A model generated the notes under the pieces. The model was not told where the DNA came from. It saw only the letters and a program-made list of their open reading frames with translations, and made no database searches. Shown in pieces: positions 26,392-40,005 of a DNA stretch of 64,000 nt. Position 1 is the first letter of the stretch. Every line of letters starts with the position of its first letter. The stretch spans positions 27,562,597-27,626,596 of the forward strand of contig JAZBQD010000001.1 of the NCBI GenBank assembly GCA_036583965.1, read 5' to 3'. The position numbers were made by a program, and so were the translations under genes. The stretch is from Prunella strophiata. Lineage: Eukaryota; Chordata; Aves; Passeriformes; Prunellidae.

Positions 26392-29300
26392 TAGATAGGT
26401 ATTTTCATATTTATATATCAAAAATGGTGAAAAGTCACATGTACATGAATTTTAATTTGCATGTATGGTGACCATTGTGTTACCTCTCAGATAAAAATGT
26501 TGCTGTCCTGTTCCTCCAATAACATCTGCAGATTACAATGCAGAGAAATACAATTATGGCTCCTGTATTTTTGGCATGAATGGCAGGCAGGATCTCATCA
26601 GAGCCTTCTTTCATAGCAGTGACCTGCTCTGTCCTTCACAGAAATGAGCAATATTTTTGCCCTCTACGCAAAAGCAGAGCAGCTTTGAAAGCTAAGTGCT
26701 CATCACAGTGACAGCCATTATAAAGTGAAATATTTTAAATACACTAATTCTAGATATTCATAGCTCTCATGTAAATTAAACAGCATTGCAAATTTCGTGA
26801 ATAGCAAATGACAATAAGACATACATATTTATCTACCTTACTACTGTTCTCCGGCATTCTTGCTCTGGTTTCATGCTATACATACTCATCTATGTTCTAC
26901 ACTGTCTGCTTCAAGATATATTTCTTTACCAGGTGAAAAAAGTGACAATTTTTTTTTTTTTAAATAAAAGCATGCAGGTAAAAACAAAGTCAGAGAAAAA
27001 GACTTCTGGTATCAGAAGCCTAATGAGCCGTTCTCAATTTTGGAAGTTCAAATGGCAATTTTTTTGTTCTAAGTGGAGAATAAACTTTGCTGAAAACATA
27101 TTCAACAATAATAATAATCTTATATTCAACAAATATCTACCACTGCAAGGATTCCAAGGCCATTTTCAAGGACAAGCTGAATTGGTCAGAGGCAGCCCTT
27201 TTTCCTGATATTATCCTCCTTGAACCAGAGAGAAATGCAGATAATACAAAGAGCTTCATCTACTGAAAGAGAAATATTTGTCCTTGAATCATGAAGTGGG
27301 TAAAGAAAAAGTCCAGAGAGCATGTGAATGTGAGGAAAAAGCATCAAATCTGAGCTCCCATCCCTCTGTGTCAGGGTAACCACCCTTGCATGGCTTCTGG
27401 TTGCATGGTGCAGTACAGAAGAGCACGGGGGAAAGCAGTGAGGAACAACCTCACTGAGATATTGATTCACTGGAAAACAGAACCTGCTGAAAAGGAGCTC
27501 AGGGGGACTCTCTCACACAAAATGACACAGTGATGCATAGAATTTGTCAGTCTCAAAAGCAATGAGAATCAGCATTTCATAACATGCCTCAAGAAACTAT
27601 TTATTAAGTAAAGTGGACAGTCTGGACATTTGTGTTGGGGTCTCTGTTAGTTCAGTCTCCTTTGTATAATATTGTGAAAAGTGCTCAGATCTCCCATTGT
27701 TTGGAAAAGATCATATTCCTGTACAGACCATAATTCTTGCTTCCTGCAGTTTGCTTGTCAACAGGAGCTATTTCTTGCAGTAGTGCCCCAGTTTAGGAGC
27801 ATTATATGGGAATGAAGGTTATTTAACTTGCTGATACATTCTCTTTTCATTCTGAGGGTTTTTTAGTGGCTGTGAACCATATATCATATATTCTTTTCAG
27901 AACACAAATCAAGTAACATGGTAGCAAGTATATTCAGCCTCACCTTTGTTTTGTATGAAGGTTTAAGGAATTTTTTTCCCCTTTAGCAGAGTAAACCTAC
28001 CTTTAAACACCAGAGACATGTAGGTAATGACCTCAGAGTCTGCATGGCAACTCTATCACCCTTGTGTACATCACAAGACTTCTGCTTAAAGTATGAGAAT
28101 CCTTGTCTCCTTTTAAAGCATGACTCTTATGCACTCAAGCTCCTGGTTTGTGCTCCTCAGCACATCTCCTACCATCCATAAATAGGGTGCAAGATAAATC
28201 CCTCCTGTTTGCACAGAAATTTACTGGTTTAGTTCCAGTGAGCCTCCTGCAAGCACAGGTTGGTGTTCTCCATTCCTTTAAAGCAATGCAGCCACACATC
28301 AGCTGGCCACCCTGCAGTCAGGACACAGCTCACCTCCCTCCTAGTTAGGAAGGACAGGGGAAAGTGTGGGACTGAAAAGTGACTGGTTGTGACCAACTTA
28401 AAAACACACCTCTTTTGTCTCTTGCAATTACATTCCTTCATGGTGCCACAGTGACCCAGTGGTATTTAGAGGATAAGTTATATGTCTTTACATATAAACA
28501 TTCAGAACAAGAAAAATTAAAAGACTTCAGGGGAAAAAAATTGCTTTCCTAGTCTTTTCCCATTTTATGGCTGGTGGGAAAGTAATTCCCTTAGAGTCAT
28601 CCTTGAAAGCAGTCTGCTACCAATACAGGAATGTTTTCCAATTCCTTTTTTAAAAAATTCATCAATTTCAGAAAACAGCTTGTACTATCAGTGCATAAAT
28701 CTCTTCCAGCTCCTGTGTTGTACATGTGCCTGTAAAACCAAGGCACATTCCCAGAATCATTTCAATCATGGAACATGTAAGGCAGGCTGTGCACTGAGCA
28801 TGCCAGTAACACCACCAATAAAAGCCCCAGCTACCCAGACCTACTGCAAAATTGCTTGTTTTGCAGAACACCATTTCAGTAACCCTGCTTTGCTGAACCC
28901 TTTATGATTGATTGCCACCATAGGCATCAGTGCTCAAAGTGTCACTCACACACTTGCATTTATATTCTGTTCTCAATCCATCTAACAAAAAGAAATGCTT
29001 GCATATTTTTGACAATGATAAATTACAAGCTACTGAAGAGAGCAAAGACTTAGTTACTCTTTTAGAAAATCACATCCTGGACAAATATCTTTATGACACA
29101 GAGGATTTGATGGGAAACACAGACAGTGGCAAATGAACAACAGCAAAGCTGGCAAGTAACCTCATTTCACTTTCCTTCCCAGCTACACTGAAGGTTATCA
29201 CAGGTTTAATGCTCTCTCCCAGGACAGCAGGAACAGTAATGTCCCCTACAGGAAATGAGATGAGGATAGGCAGTAAATGGACTTCAGGATTCATGCAAAA

Positions 29301-31346
29301 CATTTAGTCTTCTTAATTTCTGGTTACTGTTTTACAGCTGGAATTAAATGGCTCAGTTATGAATATGAGAAGCAGTTTGGCAATTCATTATAACAAACTA
29401 ATAACCTTATGAAATAGGGCCAGCTGGAAATTTTCCAGTCAAGATGTCCACGCATTGATTTTGTTTTTTCCTTTTAATTGGAATATATCTCCATTTGATA
29501 AACCTTCCCAAAGTGCAAGATAAAAGTAATACACAAAACTAGACCCAATTGTTCCATCCATTCCATTTAGCTCATTGCTCCCAAAAGCTGTAACTTCACC
29601 TGAAGACTAAAACAGAAATAAAAAACTTTTGTCAAAAGAAACCCAGAACACCCTGGGGTTCAGCATTGGTACTTATCCCATATAATTTAAAAAAAAAAAA
29701 ATTAAAAAGGAATTCTGAAGGAACAGGCAGCTACATTGGAGGCTATATTTATGAGCAGCTTAATTCCCCATAATTGGATTCTGTATTTTAGCTCATCAGT
29801 TCTATATACTGGCCCCTAAGACATTCTTCTTGTTACTTTATGTATTGCACAGCCAGTATAAAGAATGTACAGATGTTACAGAATACACCAACCACCCAGA
29901 AAGAAGTGACAAATGTCTTCAGTGCAGCCAATTCCCCTCTCAGGAGGACTCTGATTCTTGGCTATGTCTCTTTGTGTTTGCACTGCTGAGGATAAAACAT
30001 GATGTGGTCTGGAGAAACCAATATTTATGTAAGCCTATGTGTCCCTGTGGTTACACAGAGTAGCTTGTAAATGTGGGCTCCACAACAGGAGTACCTGCAA
30101 TCAGCTTTTTGGACAGCTGTATCTCTATGACAAAATGTTCAGGCATTAAGACTTCTGGTAGCAGGTGATAAGCAGGAACTTTACTTCATTGTGAGGGAAA
30201 CTGGGCAATTTGCGTTAGGCCCAGGATAAAACTCCTGTGAATATTTGTTAACAGGTGCATTCTCAAACCATTCCAGCAGACATTTCTTCCCTACCCCTGA
30301 CTCCTCTCTTGCACCCAACCACATTAACAGGAGGGCAGTGGAGTTAATCACAAATCAACTTGGTTAGAAATAAGAAAAGGATCAGTTTAAGGTTTTTCTA
30401 TGTCTCATTATGTGACACAGACATTTAGTCACACAGTTGGTTTCCTTGATGAAAACAAAGCAAAATTCTCCATCTAGCTACTATGATAGGGGTTTTTTGA
30501 AGCTCATGCTGTCTGTGAGCTTCTTAAGTTCAAGAAATTCCTCTAAGAACAAAGCATTTAGATTAATGTGTGAAAAAGAGAAAATATTTTTAAATTAGTA
30601 GAGAATGTTTATAACTTATATCTCTATGATCTCCTGTGACTTTCAAAGACTGTCATCTTTACTGAAAAACTCAAAAAGTAAGGGTGACATTCCCAATCTG
30701 TGCACATAATCTACTTTAAACCATATCAGAATACAGGCCTAAACTCCCTTTTCTGTTGAATGTGGACATGGAATTTCTGAAACTCTGATAAGGCCTGTAA
30801 AGTGTCACACTTTGGCAATTTTGGAACAGTCAAAACTATAACTGATACTCAGCTTTGAAAATAAATAAACAATCAGGAAAACTTAACAAGGAGGAATCTC
30901 TTATAAATAAAACTATATTCTAACTTTTCCACATAAAAAACCCCAAAACCAAAACCCCAAACTAAGGAAAACCAAGCCCTGTACTTAGAAAATATCTTTG
31001 ATACAAACTTTATCACATCTAGCCAGGAAGATGCCATTTCATGAGCCAGAGCAGAGCAACCAATTTTAGCTATAAACAGCTAAATCTTCACATGGACAGG
31101 CCTTGCCTGTATCAATAATAATATTTTCTGAACACAAAATCATGCAAAGTCATGGTGTTAGTCACACAAAAGCAAGATGAGTGCATAAATAAATCATGGA
31201 TGGATCAGAGCCATAAATATTTGAGTGGGTGTTTCTGTGTCTAAACAGTGAAAACTACTACAACAATCTGACCTTAATATGATACTACTTCCATTTTGGA
31301 AATACAAACAATATTTTTCATGTTCTGAAGGAAGATAAAACTAAAG

Positions 31347-31394
31347 TTTGTTTAGTTTTTTGTTTGCTGGTTTTTTTTGGTTTTTTTTTTTTTT
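31347..31394. repeat. T-rich tract
   Basis: Interrupted T runs (T6, T8, T14) separated by GG and GTTTGCTGG. The tract gives a 79-codon frame full of Phe and Lys, which is a low-complexity artefact. Confidence 0.85.
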
Positions 31395-32389
31395 AACACC
31401 TAACTCCTCTAGTCCCCAAAATAATCAGAAAAAAAAAAATAGTACTCAACTGATTAAGGTAGCTACCATCATCAAATCTTACTTTATCTTTTTTATAAGC
31501 TTTTCCAAAAGCTCTTCCATCAAAAAGAAAGTAATTAAGGAACTTGTTAAAAAAAGGATAACTTTTTCAAAGCTCCCCACTGTATAGAATTTGCAGTCCA
31601 TATACTAAAACAAGAATATATGAAGCCAACTTTCAGCTTCAACAGCCTCAGATTTTGTAAGATGCCACTTCCCATCATCAAAACAATTACTGTTGGTTGT
31701 TTCTCAGAAACATTACTCACCCATTTTGTATGACATGAAGAATGAGACACCATCTAATATTTTTGGTTATCTTTTTCCTGCAAATTGCCACATTTGGTGT
31801 AATGGTCACTGTGACCAGTTCATACAGTAATAAGGGCAGAAGAACAAGTCACTGTTCTCCTTCTCAATGCTCTTAAAGGTTCCCAAAATAATCTGAGATT
31901 TAGGGGGAGCCAAAACTTTGTTAAAGTTATGAAAGCTGTCTGAATACACATATGCATGTTATGTAGTAAATTCACTTTCCTGATTAACTCTGGCAAACTA
32001 AGTGCATCCAGAGCTTTTAAACTCAGAAGCTTAACTATGAGTGACAGCATTCAATCCATTGAAGGATGTATCCTACAGAAACACAAAACAGTAGTTTTCC
32101 CATATGATTTAGAACAAAGTAGGATCTGACTTCCAGTTCTTAATACAGTTTATGGTTTAGAGAAAGACAGAAAGGGCAGAGAGAATTCAGAAAAGAAGCA
32201 GCATAGTAAATGTTATCATTTTTTTTCTCCTTCACACTACACACTTTCTATACCAGCTTGGAATTCAGTGCTGCAATCTTGCTCTAGGTATTGGGTCTAA
32301 TTGCCACAGCAGCTGGTAACAATTTCTCAGCTCTACTGTATGCACAGGATATGACAGTGTGTAAAATTAAAGAGCACTGCTTCTGGCGA

Positions 32390-32600
32390 GCAGGCACAGC
32401 AGCAGTTTTATTGCTGACCTGGGGTCAGGGTTGTGTGAGCCCAAGAACCACCCAGAGCTGCTGGGCAGCTGCCACTCACAGCCCTGGCAGGTCCCAGCAC
32501 TGGGGACAGACCCAGGCACAGAGAGACACAAAATCCAGGGGGTGAAACCACAGGCAGGGACAGAACTGCACAGCAGGAAACACTGAATAATGCTCTCATT
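32390..32600. other. GC-rich, CpG-poor patch
   Basis: About 200 bp of GC-rich sequence (CAGCAG, CCTGGG, CACAGCC words) within AT-rich flanks. Overlapping 72-84 codon frames occur on opposite strands without any recognisable domain. CpG is scarce, so this is not a CpG-island promoter. It may be an old, unclassified repeat fragment; no family could be named. Confidence 0.45.
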
Positions 32601-33793
32601 AAACGTGCAAGGGCTGGAAACAACATTTTTTAAAACATGCTATTTCACTAACAGATATCTACAGCTAAGCAGATAGTGCTTTTCATATTGACAGAGAGAT
32701 CATGTATAAGGTATGTGGTTAATTCCACTTTATGGCACACTGCTGAGGCCAAAGCACAGCAGCACCCCTCAAATCAGATGTTGCAGCACTGAATTAAGAA
32801 AGGTTACAGCCTCTCCAGAATAAGAAAAACACTGAAATATCCCAAAAACATAAACTATCGAGTCAGTGAAAAATAACACCAGCTTTGACTGGCATTTTTG
32901 TGGTGTTTTTATACCTTAAAAATGCAAACATGTAAGCACCGGAGTCTTAAAATCACATTTCCCCAAATCTAGAGTCCTTGTGAAAGCCCTATGACATTCT
33001 GCTTCAGTAAAGCTGGCTTTATGTTTTAGTAAATTAAGAGATCTAAGAACAGAATTGCTGGACATTTTAGAACAACTAAAATGCAACTGTCTCTTGAGCC
33101 AAGAGACAGTCAAGCAAAGGGGCACCACCAAAAACTTTAGGCAGGCCAAGGATGCTGATGATAACATTTAATTTACTCTCCAATTCAGGATCCATTGTAC
33201 CAATAGGTCACAATTTTCCAAAGAAAATTCTCTTGTGAGGTTAGATCACATTGAATCAGATACCAGAAAGGCAACACAGACATTTCTGCTAGTGGCAAAT
33301 GGCTGTGAAAAAATTTAAAAAGGCAACAGCTTCTATTAGACCAGGGAGAAGTAAGAGTAAAGATCCAATTGAACTGTGGTCCAGTGACCACAGAGAAGAG
33401 TCCCTGGGCCAGCTGGGAGGTGCTGGGAACATTCTCCTTTCCCAAAATCTTTTCTTCAAGTCATCCTGGGTGAGCTGATGGCAAGATTCACCTAAGATGA
33501 CAGAACTTTTTATAAAAAGCTGAAGTGCTGTTGATGGAGCTGGGAACATGGCAACTTAGTATACTTCAGGGTTTTCACAAAGTAAAATGCAGCTAATTCT
33601 GGAACTGATCTCCAAAACCCAAGTGAGTGTAAGACAGATGTCAGCTTTTCCTAGGAGAAGACAGACAGCTCTGTGAGAGAAATCAGTGAAGTCAATGTTT
33701 TTGAAAAGCAGACAAAGCTGAGGGGTAGAAAGAAATATGTGTGCAGTCTGTAACAAGGACCTTCTGTGGGAAGAATAGTTTAGGGGACAGATT

Positions 33794-33862
33794 TTGGGAC
33801 TGTGTATCAGGATACCTGGGCTTAATTTTGTTTATGGCACAGATTACCTCCATGCCAGGAAG
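33794..33862 (+). mobile_element. MIR/CORE-SINE-like fragment (short)
   Basis: The stretch reads GGGACTGTG, TCAGGATACCTGGG, TTAATTTTG, TATGGCACAGATTACCTCC. This follows the block order of the 5' part of MIR-type SINEs: GACTCTGGA, CAGACTGCCTGGGTTC, AATCCC, CTCTGCCACTTACTAGC. The second polymerase III promoter box (GGTTCGAATC in the consensus) has decayed to GGCTTAATTT. The downstream MIR part is not convincingly present. Confidence 0.4.
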
Positions 33863-35860
33863 ATATCCTGCTTTGCTTTGTTTCTTGAAATGCAGTTCAG
33901 AGGAAATGAACGTTTTGATAAATACCAATTACCCCACTTGAGACAGGAGAAATATTTGTAGTGAAAGATTTTTCATTCATCCATAATGGGACACTTAGAT
34001 CACTGTAAGTTTGTTATTTGGGCCTCAGCCAAAGGACTGCTTCATAGAAAAATGGTCCTAAAATTCTGCTTCTGATTACAAAGTTCTGTTTCCTGTCTCC
34101 TCTTTGGGATCGAAGCACTGAAAACCAGATCTCAATTCTAGTTCAATCTTAAAAGCCAAACACTTTCCAGATTTTATTCCAACAGTATATATATTTTTTA
34201 CTTTTAATCTCAATATTAAATATGGGTGTATTGTGTAAGTTCAGAGTACATGGTAGGTTTCTGAAAGAAAAGGAGAATTTTTCAAAGGTAGGAAAAAATA
34301 ATTTGCAGGAAGTTTGAAATTTTTTCTTGAATAGAGTCTGTTGGGTTCCTTCTCTTACAACACAAACATTTCTGCAAAAATGCCTTTTCCTGATGCATTT
34401 ATCCCAATTTTGTCTGGGATAAATTGCTCTGAGTGTATTATAGGGTATCAAGTTTAAAAAAGTCCCTACCAATCTACAGTTTTCTACGGGTTATAATCAG
34501 ATATTTATGCTTTTTCCTCTGAAAGTTGAGCTTTTATACTCAGTGACTTCAAATTCTGGCACCTTAATCTAATATAAATGTTTACAAATCAGCACAAGAT
34601 CTACAAAATATTAAAAATATCTCTATTTTTATAATGAGAAACTTTTGGTACATTTCTACTCTAACATAGCAGAGCTACATTTTTCAAAAACAGGCATGAG
34701 ATCAAACATACACAGCTAGGGGCATTTTTGCTAAATTAACTAAAGAACACCAGTGACTAATCAATATGAGAGTAAATCTAAGCAAAAGTGTTGATAGCTC
34801 ATTTTAAATATAACACTTTATCTTCAGGAGGGAAACAATACATAGAGTTTAAGAGCAATTCAAACTGGCAGTCCCAGAATAGGTTTTAAATCAATAACTG
34901 TGAATTTCCTGCAGGTAGATTACAAAACACAATAATGTACCATAAGTATATGTAATATAGAAATTTGTTTATCTAACTCCACAGTCCCCAAAAAGGATTC
35001 AGCTTTTTTTTCCACTTTCATTTAAAACTCATGAATACAACAGATGTGCTGATGGCAATTTTTAGATGAGGAATTAAACTTTAATTTTCAATACTTTGTT
35101 GGCTTTTACTGAGAATTGTTCCATGGTTTATCCACCTTTGTACCTATCCTACTGAAGAGGAAGGCTTTACAGATAGCAATAGAAAACCTCAAACTTCAGC
35201 CTTCTCACTCATGAGGATTCAAGAAACATCTCTAAGTTATTCACTTAGCAGGAATTAGAAGCTTCCTGCCTGTCCCTAAAGCCACTGTAGGGTCTACACT
35301 TCCATCTGCAGAAGAACAAAATTGTCTGATCAAGTTAAATGTGGTCAGCAGTAGATCTGAATTCTAAAGTCAGTTCTGTGGCCATTGGCTTCAAGGAAAG
35401 TTTCACATTGTAGCTGAAACAAGTAATGTTTAGGGGACCATGCCTTTTCCCCAGTGCCACAAACTATCTACAGTGTTTCCTTATAAAATTCACTTCTCTA
35501 CTAATGGCATCATTTGGGTTTCACATTAGTCCTTAACCTAATTCCTAATCCCAGATGCTTTTTAAAATTTAATTATTTACCTAATTTTATTGAAGCTGTT
35601 TATCAATTACAATAAACAAATAAATACATATTCTTCCTTCCAGTTTTCTAGATATTTGTGTAATATCCTCTGTAAATTGCAAAAACTTCTTCATATTGTT
35701 GGATTTAATTCACCAAAATATCTTGAACTCATTTAAAAGCTTCAGATTTACTTAAGTGATAAATATTTCCTAGCAGGGAATCTTTAAAATCCCCATGCCT
35801 TAAATATTTCCAAAGTCCCATCCTAAGTATAGTAGATAGATAGAAACTATAGCTGTGTGC

Positions 35861-35889
35861 ATATACACACACACACACATATATACACA
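35861..35889. repeat. (CA)n microsatellite with TATA ends
   Basis: ATATA, about eight CA units, TATATA, then CACA. Three GATA units lie 25 bp upstream (35832-35843). Short and imperfect. Confidence 0.92.
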
Positions 35890-36348
35890 AAATTTCCTCC
35901 TCTTTGTCTGCACTTTTCACCCTCCAAAACAGCTGAATATCACACAATAAATTTAGACTTTAGTTGGACTACCTCACTCCTTTATATACTGGCCTAATTA
36001 ATTTCTCTCTTCAGACTATGTCCCTTAACCATCCCTTACCTAAATTCATGTTGCTTCTTTTGTTTTATGCAAATGAGAGACGTTTTTCATTAAGTAAATA
36101 TTAGCTGTGAAAAGCAAGGAATTGAGAAGACATTTGGTGAACTGCTACATGGTTAATAGTAATTCCTTCTCTGTTTGTTCCATTGATTTGGGAAACAGTT
36201 CTAGGGACTAAAAAGCCATTTGAAAATTTGTGAAAATACATCTAGAAACTATTCTATTGACACATTCGTATTTTCAACAGAGGGAGTGTGGGTTTGGACT
36301 GATTCTCCTTTCTTCCTCTTCTTTTGGAAACCATTGTGGGAGAAAAAA

Positions 36349-36379
36349 AAATTTAAATTTTTTTTAAAAATTTAAATTT
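36349..36379. repeat. perfect AT-only inverted repeat, 14-bp arms
   Basis: AAATTTAAATTTTT, spacer TTT, AAAAATTTAAATTT. The two arms are exact reverse complements and contain only A and T. It would form a weak cruciform or hairpin. It is flanked on the left by a further A8 run. The sequence is low-complexity, so chance formation is plausible. Confidence 0.9.
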
Positions 36380-39300
36380 GCTCTTGCTACTTAATCCCTA
36401 CATGAAAGTCATAATGCTACGTTAGGGATATCAGAATCACCATCAGTACTAAAAATGATGCTGAATAATCAGCACCAGGTTGGTCATAAGTATTCACTAA
36501 AGGCATAAAAAGATGGGATTAAACATTCTGATCCATCCCAGTGGGAAGGGAGCTGGAAGAAACATTTTCCTGTGTACTGGGTTTGATTCAGAAAGGAACA
36601 CAACTCCTGTCAGGGGAAAATCATGGGTGCTGACTCTTCCTTATAGAGTGAATGGGGAAACAATAAGAGTGTGGTTAAATTCCTCTTGTTCAAGAATCTC
36701 TTCCAGCATTGGTGGGAAGACATGGTCTCATGAGAGCACAGGGTCTCTTCCCTCTGCCCTGCACTTTAACTGTGCTTCCTGCACATCAAGACTGGCCTTG
36801 GTCAGAGCCTCCTTGCACTTGATAATCCTTTGAGTAGAAAAAACACATGGGAAAGCATCACAGTCAGAGCTATGAGACTTCAATGAATATATTCAATAAT
36901 ATTCAATCTGCTGCCATACTGTTCAATCTTTAACCACTGCTAAATTCCCAGAGTGAAATTAAAAACAATTTTAAAATCATTATTTACATGACTTCTGTAT
37001 CTCGTACAAAAGAAAACAAGCCATATTTTTAATGCACAGCAAAATCCCACTAGATGCTTGCAGGTATCAGAAGAGAGACTTTTTTTTTTTCTAATTTAAA
37101 ATACAATCAAGCTCCTTGAACTTTAAATTAATCTGTGTTCAACATGTGTTATCAGAATTCAGCACTGCTATATGAGTTACATGCCTGCTTTGTAACAGGC
37201 ATTTAATTTAGCACTAGATTTTGAGTGGGTTAATAGATAATAAGCAAAGGGCAATCTCAAAGCCTCAAATTAAATGAAATAAAGGTTGTCTTCAGAGATC
37301 AAGGCAATTTGATGAGAATGAAAGATATCTTTCATATAACACATGTCTGTGCCACAAAAGCTAAAATAACATAAAAAGAACCTATTTCCACTAAAGACAC
37401 CTCTACTTCTTAAAGAATCAGTGATTCCTTAGACAGCCTAGACAACTTTATTTCTCTCCCAGTTCATTTCTTCTTTTTATATCCTGTGGGGTGCAGTAGT
37501 TCAGTACAGCCAAGCACTTTTATATTTCCCTAATGGCTGGGTTCCCTGCATTAATATCCCAATGGGATATAGTATTACTGAACTGCTTCTGCTGCACTGG
37601 TGAAAAAGAAAAATTACTCTATTTTCTGCTGAGGGAGAAGAAAGAACTTTAGGTATTTCAGTTACTAAACATTTGAAAATTTATTCTCATTGTCTGAAAA
37701 GCTGAAAGAGTTACCCATTTCTATCAGTTTAAAGGTGAGATTTCATCCCCTAAATCCAGTAAATAAATTGGGCTTTTAAAGTGAGCCTTAGGCATCTAAA
37801 TTTTTGCCTACGTGCTCCTGAAAAGACCCTCCTATTTTCAACTCTGAAAATGCTTCTCTTTTTTCCTAAAATTTCCAAATAATCTTTCTTGATGCATCTT
37901 CACAGCTGTTTGGCTTTGAAAGGCTCTCTCACAGCTCTCCATCAGGAGCCATTAGCCAAGCATTACTATAGCCTGGTTTGGTAAATATTTGCAGGCAATG
38001 CCCAAACCAAACCAATGAGGATTGGGATTTCTATGAATCCTAGTTGCACTCCAGGGTAATTTTTAGTTTCACGTGCTGATACTCAGTATACACAGAGTCC
38101 ATGCTCAGAATACTTGATCACAACAAAATGCAGAGCTGAGGATCAGTTGTACTGTATTTTCCACCATTTGGAGTGTGCTGATTTTGCCTAGGGTAGAGCT
38201 CATTTTCTTAACAGTAACTGCTATAGGCTTTGGATCTGTGCTGAACACAGTGGTGATAATACAGAGATTTTGTTATTGCTGAGCAGGGCTTGCACAGAGC
38301 CAAGGACTTTTCTGTTTCTCATCCCACCAGTCAGGAGGCTGAGGGGGTACAAGGAATTGGGAGAGGACCCAGCTGGAACAGCTGACTCAAGAGAGATTCC
38401 ATATCATATGGTGCTGTGCTCAGCATGCAATGCTTGGTAAAGAAGGAAGAAGAAGGATGAGGGGATATCCAAAGAGGTGGTGCTTCCAAGCAGTTAAGGA
38501 ATTCCATACTTCAAACTTTGTAGCCCCTTTTTTGCCTTGTGTCCTTCTTCCAAGCTGTCACATGTGAAAATTACTCTAGTGGAAACGCATAGCACAATAC
38601 AGCTGAAGAGGAGTACCTGCACAGAGGGTTTAAATCCCCACCTATTCCACCCACACAGATGGATTTTACAAACACATGTCTTTTTGTTCAATTTTTCAGC
38701 TGGATTACTTTATTATAAATTAAACCTCCAATGTTTCTTTATGTGGAATTACTTCTCCTGTCATGCTTCCAGTAGCTGTTGAACATAAATAGGAATTTAA
38801 TGAAAAGAAAATACACAGCAAGCCAGCCATAAACTCCTTCACTGTAAGGAGGCCCAGGCTTCTGATGACTGATTCTATCTCAGAACATTCTTAAGACCAA
38901 CAGCACTGACCACCCATCACAGCAATCTTCTGAAACCCCTCTGGAAGTCCAGTTCTCCATTAGTCTGCAAAGTAACAGGATGAAGTAGAAAAGGATGGAT
39001 TGAACTAATGACTGCAATCTGGGACTCACAGCAATGTAAATCTTTTATTATATCAGACACTAAGAGCTATATAGAAAGGATAAACCAAAAAATGAAGAAG
39101 TAACTAATTGTAAACTTTTTTTAGAAAACATATTTTATATATATTAATTTATATACATACATAAATTAGAGTAAATCCTAGTGTATGGATTAAAATCATG
39201 CATCTGTGAATACCCAAAGTTTTACTTAAAAAGACTGACTTTCAGTACTGATGATTAGCTGTATCTCTTTTTGGTAGATCTGCTAGAAACCTCTGCCACA

Positions 39301-39704
39301 GCAAGCTCATACCTTTACTGCCTCTGCAATCTCTCATGAGCTTAAAAGCAATTGATACCAACAATACAACATTCAAATACATTGCTGACTAAAAGACCCC
39401 TCCTTTATAAAGGAGGCAAGGAAGAATTGGATCAGTAAGAAACATTCAAATGGAAACAGCTCTCAAGCAGAAGACAGAAGGAAGCAGGTCTGACCCTGTG
39501 GTTAGAAATGAAACATTTTTGTAGCAGAAAGACTTCCTAAAGCCTGCAGCTCCTAACACCCCAGCACCTCTTGCTGTGCATTTAGAGCATGGCTGAGTCA
39601 CTCCACAAGGTCCTGGATAAGGACAGCACAGCTCTGGAGGGGCTGTGGGCACACATGGTTGGTTGGGAGCAGCTGTTTGACAGCTGGATCAGGTCCCAGC
39701 AATC

Positions 39705-39980
39705 ATGAAACTTTTACACTCTCTGCTCCTGCAGAGTCCCCAGTACAATTACACTCTGTGTATTCAGCCCCCACAGGACACAAACCAACATGTTATGGCA
39801 ACTTTAGGACCCCCAAGGAAGGCAAGCTACAATGCACCACTGGAAGACAACAGGAAGAAAACCCAAACACAAAACTATCAGCAACATTCTAAACAATACA
39901 GAAGGAACAACTTGGTGTGTCTGCTAGGACACACTTCACAAACCATGTTAGGTATGTTGCTTAGCAGTGGTTCATGCTAA
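39705..39980 (+). other. unassigned 91-codon ORF
   Basis: The frame opens MKLLHSLLLQS, which looks like a short hydrophobic leader. It continues into a Gln/Asn/Thr-rich stretch (for example KKTQTQNYQQHSKQY) and ends GMLLSSGSC before TAA. The ATG has A at position -3. An AATAAA lies 20 bp after the stop. I recognise no family. A second frame (39659-39892) overlaps it. Its length is within chance expectation for a 64-kb window, so it is not called a gene; cross-species codon conservation would be needed. Confidence 0.15.
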
Positions 39981-39999
39981 GCAATCCATGCTAATTTCC

Positions 40000-40005
40000 A
40001 ATAAA
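40000..40005 (+). promoter_or_regulatory. AATAAA polyadenylation-signal word
   Basis: Canonical AATAAA, followed about 10 bp later by TGTTTCTGACTGT, a modest GT/T-rich stretch. It sits just behind the small ORF at 39705-39980. AATAAA is common in AT-rich DNA (others occur throughout), so the signal means something only if a transcript ends here. Confidence 0.15.

Larger units (their letters stand above)
22426..33793. other. AT-rich non-coding DNA
   Basis: More than 11 kb with no nameable gene. Frames of up to 111 codons (26873-27208) have no domain, and that one reads through a T12 tract. The stretch contains a 51-bp tandem duplication, an AT microsatellite, homopolymer tracts and one GC-rich patch, all listed separately. 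Confidence 0.55.

Noticed and set aside
26873..27208. 111-codon plus-strand frame
   Set aside because: Reads through T12 and A-rich tracts; no domain or splice context.
34149..34472. 107-codon minus-strand frame
   Set aside because: No recognised family, low-complexity Phe/Lys content, chance length.
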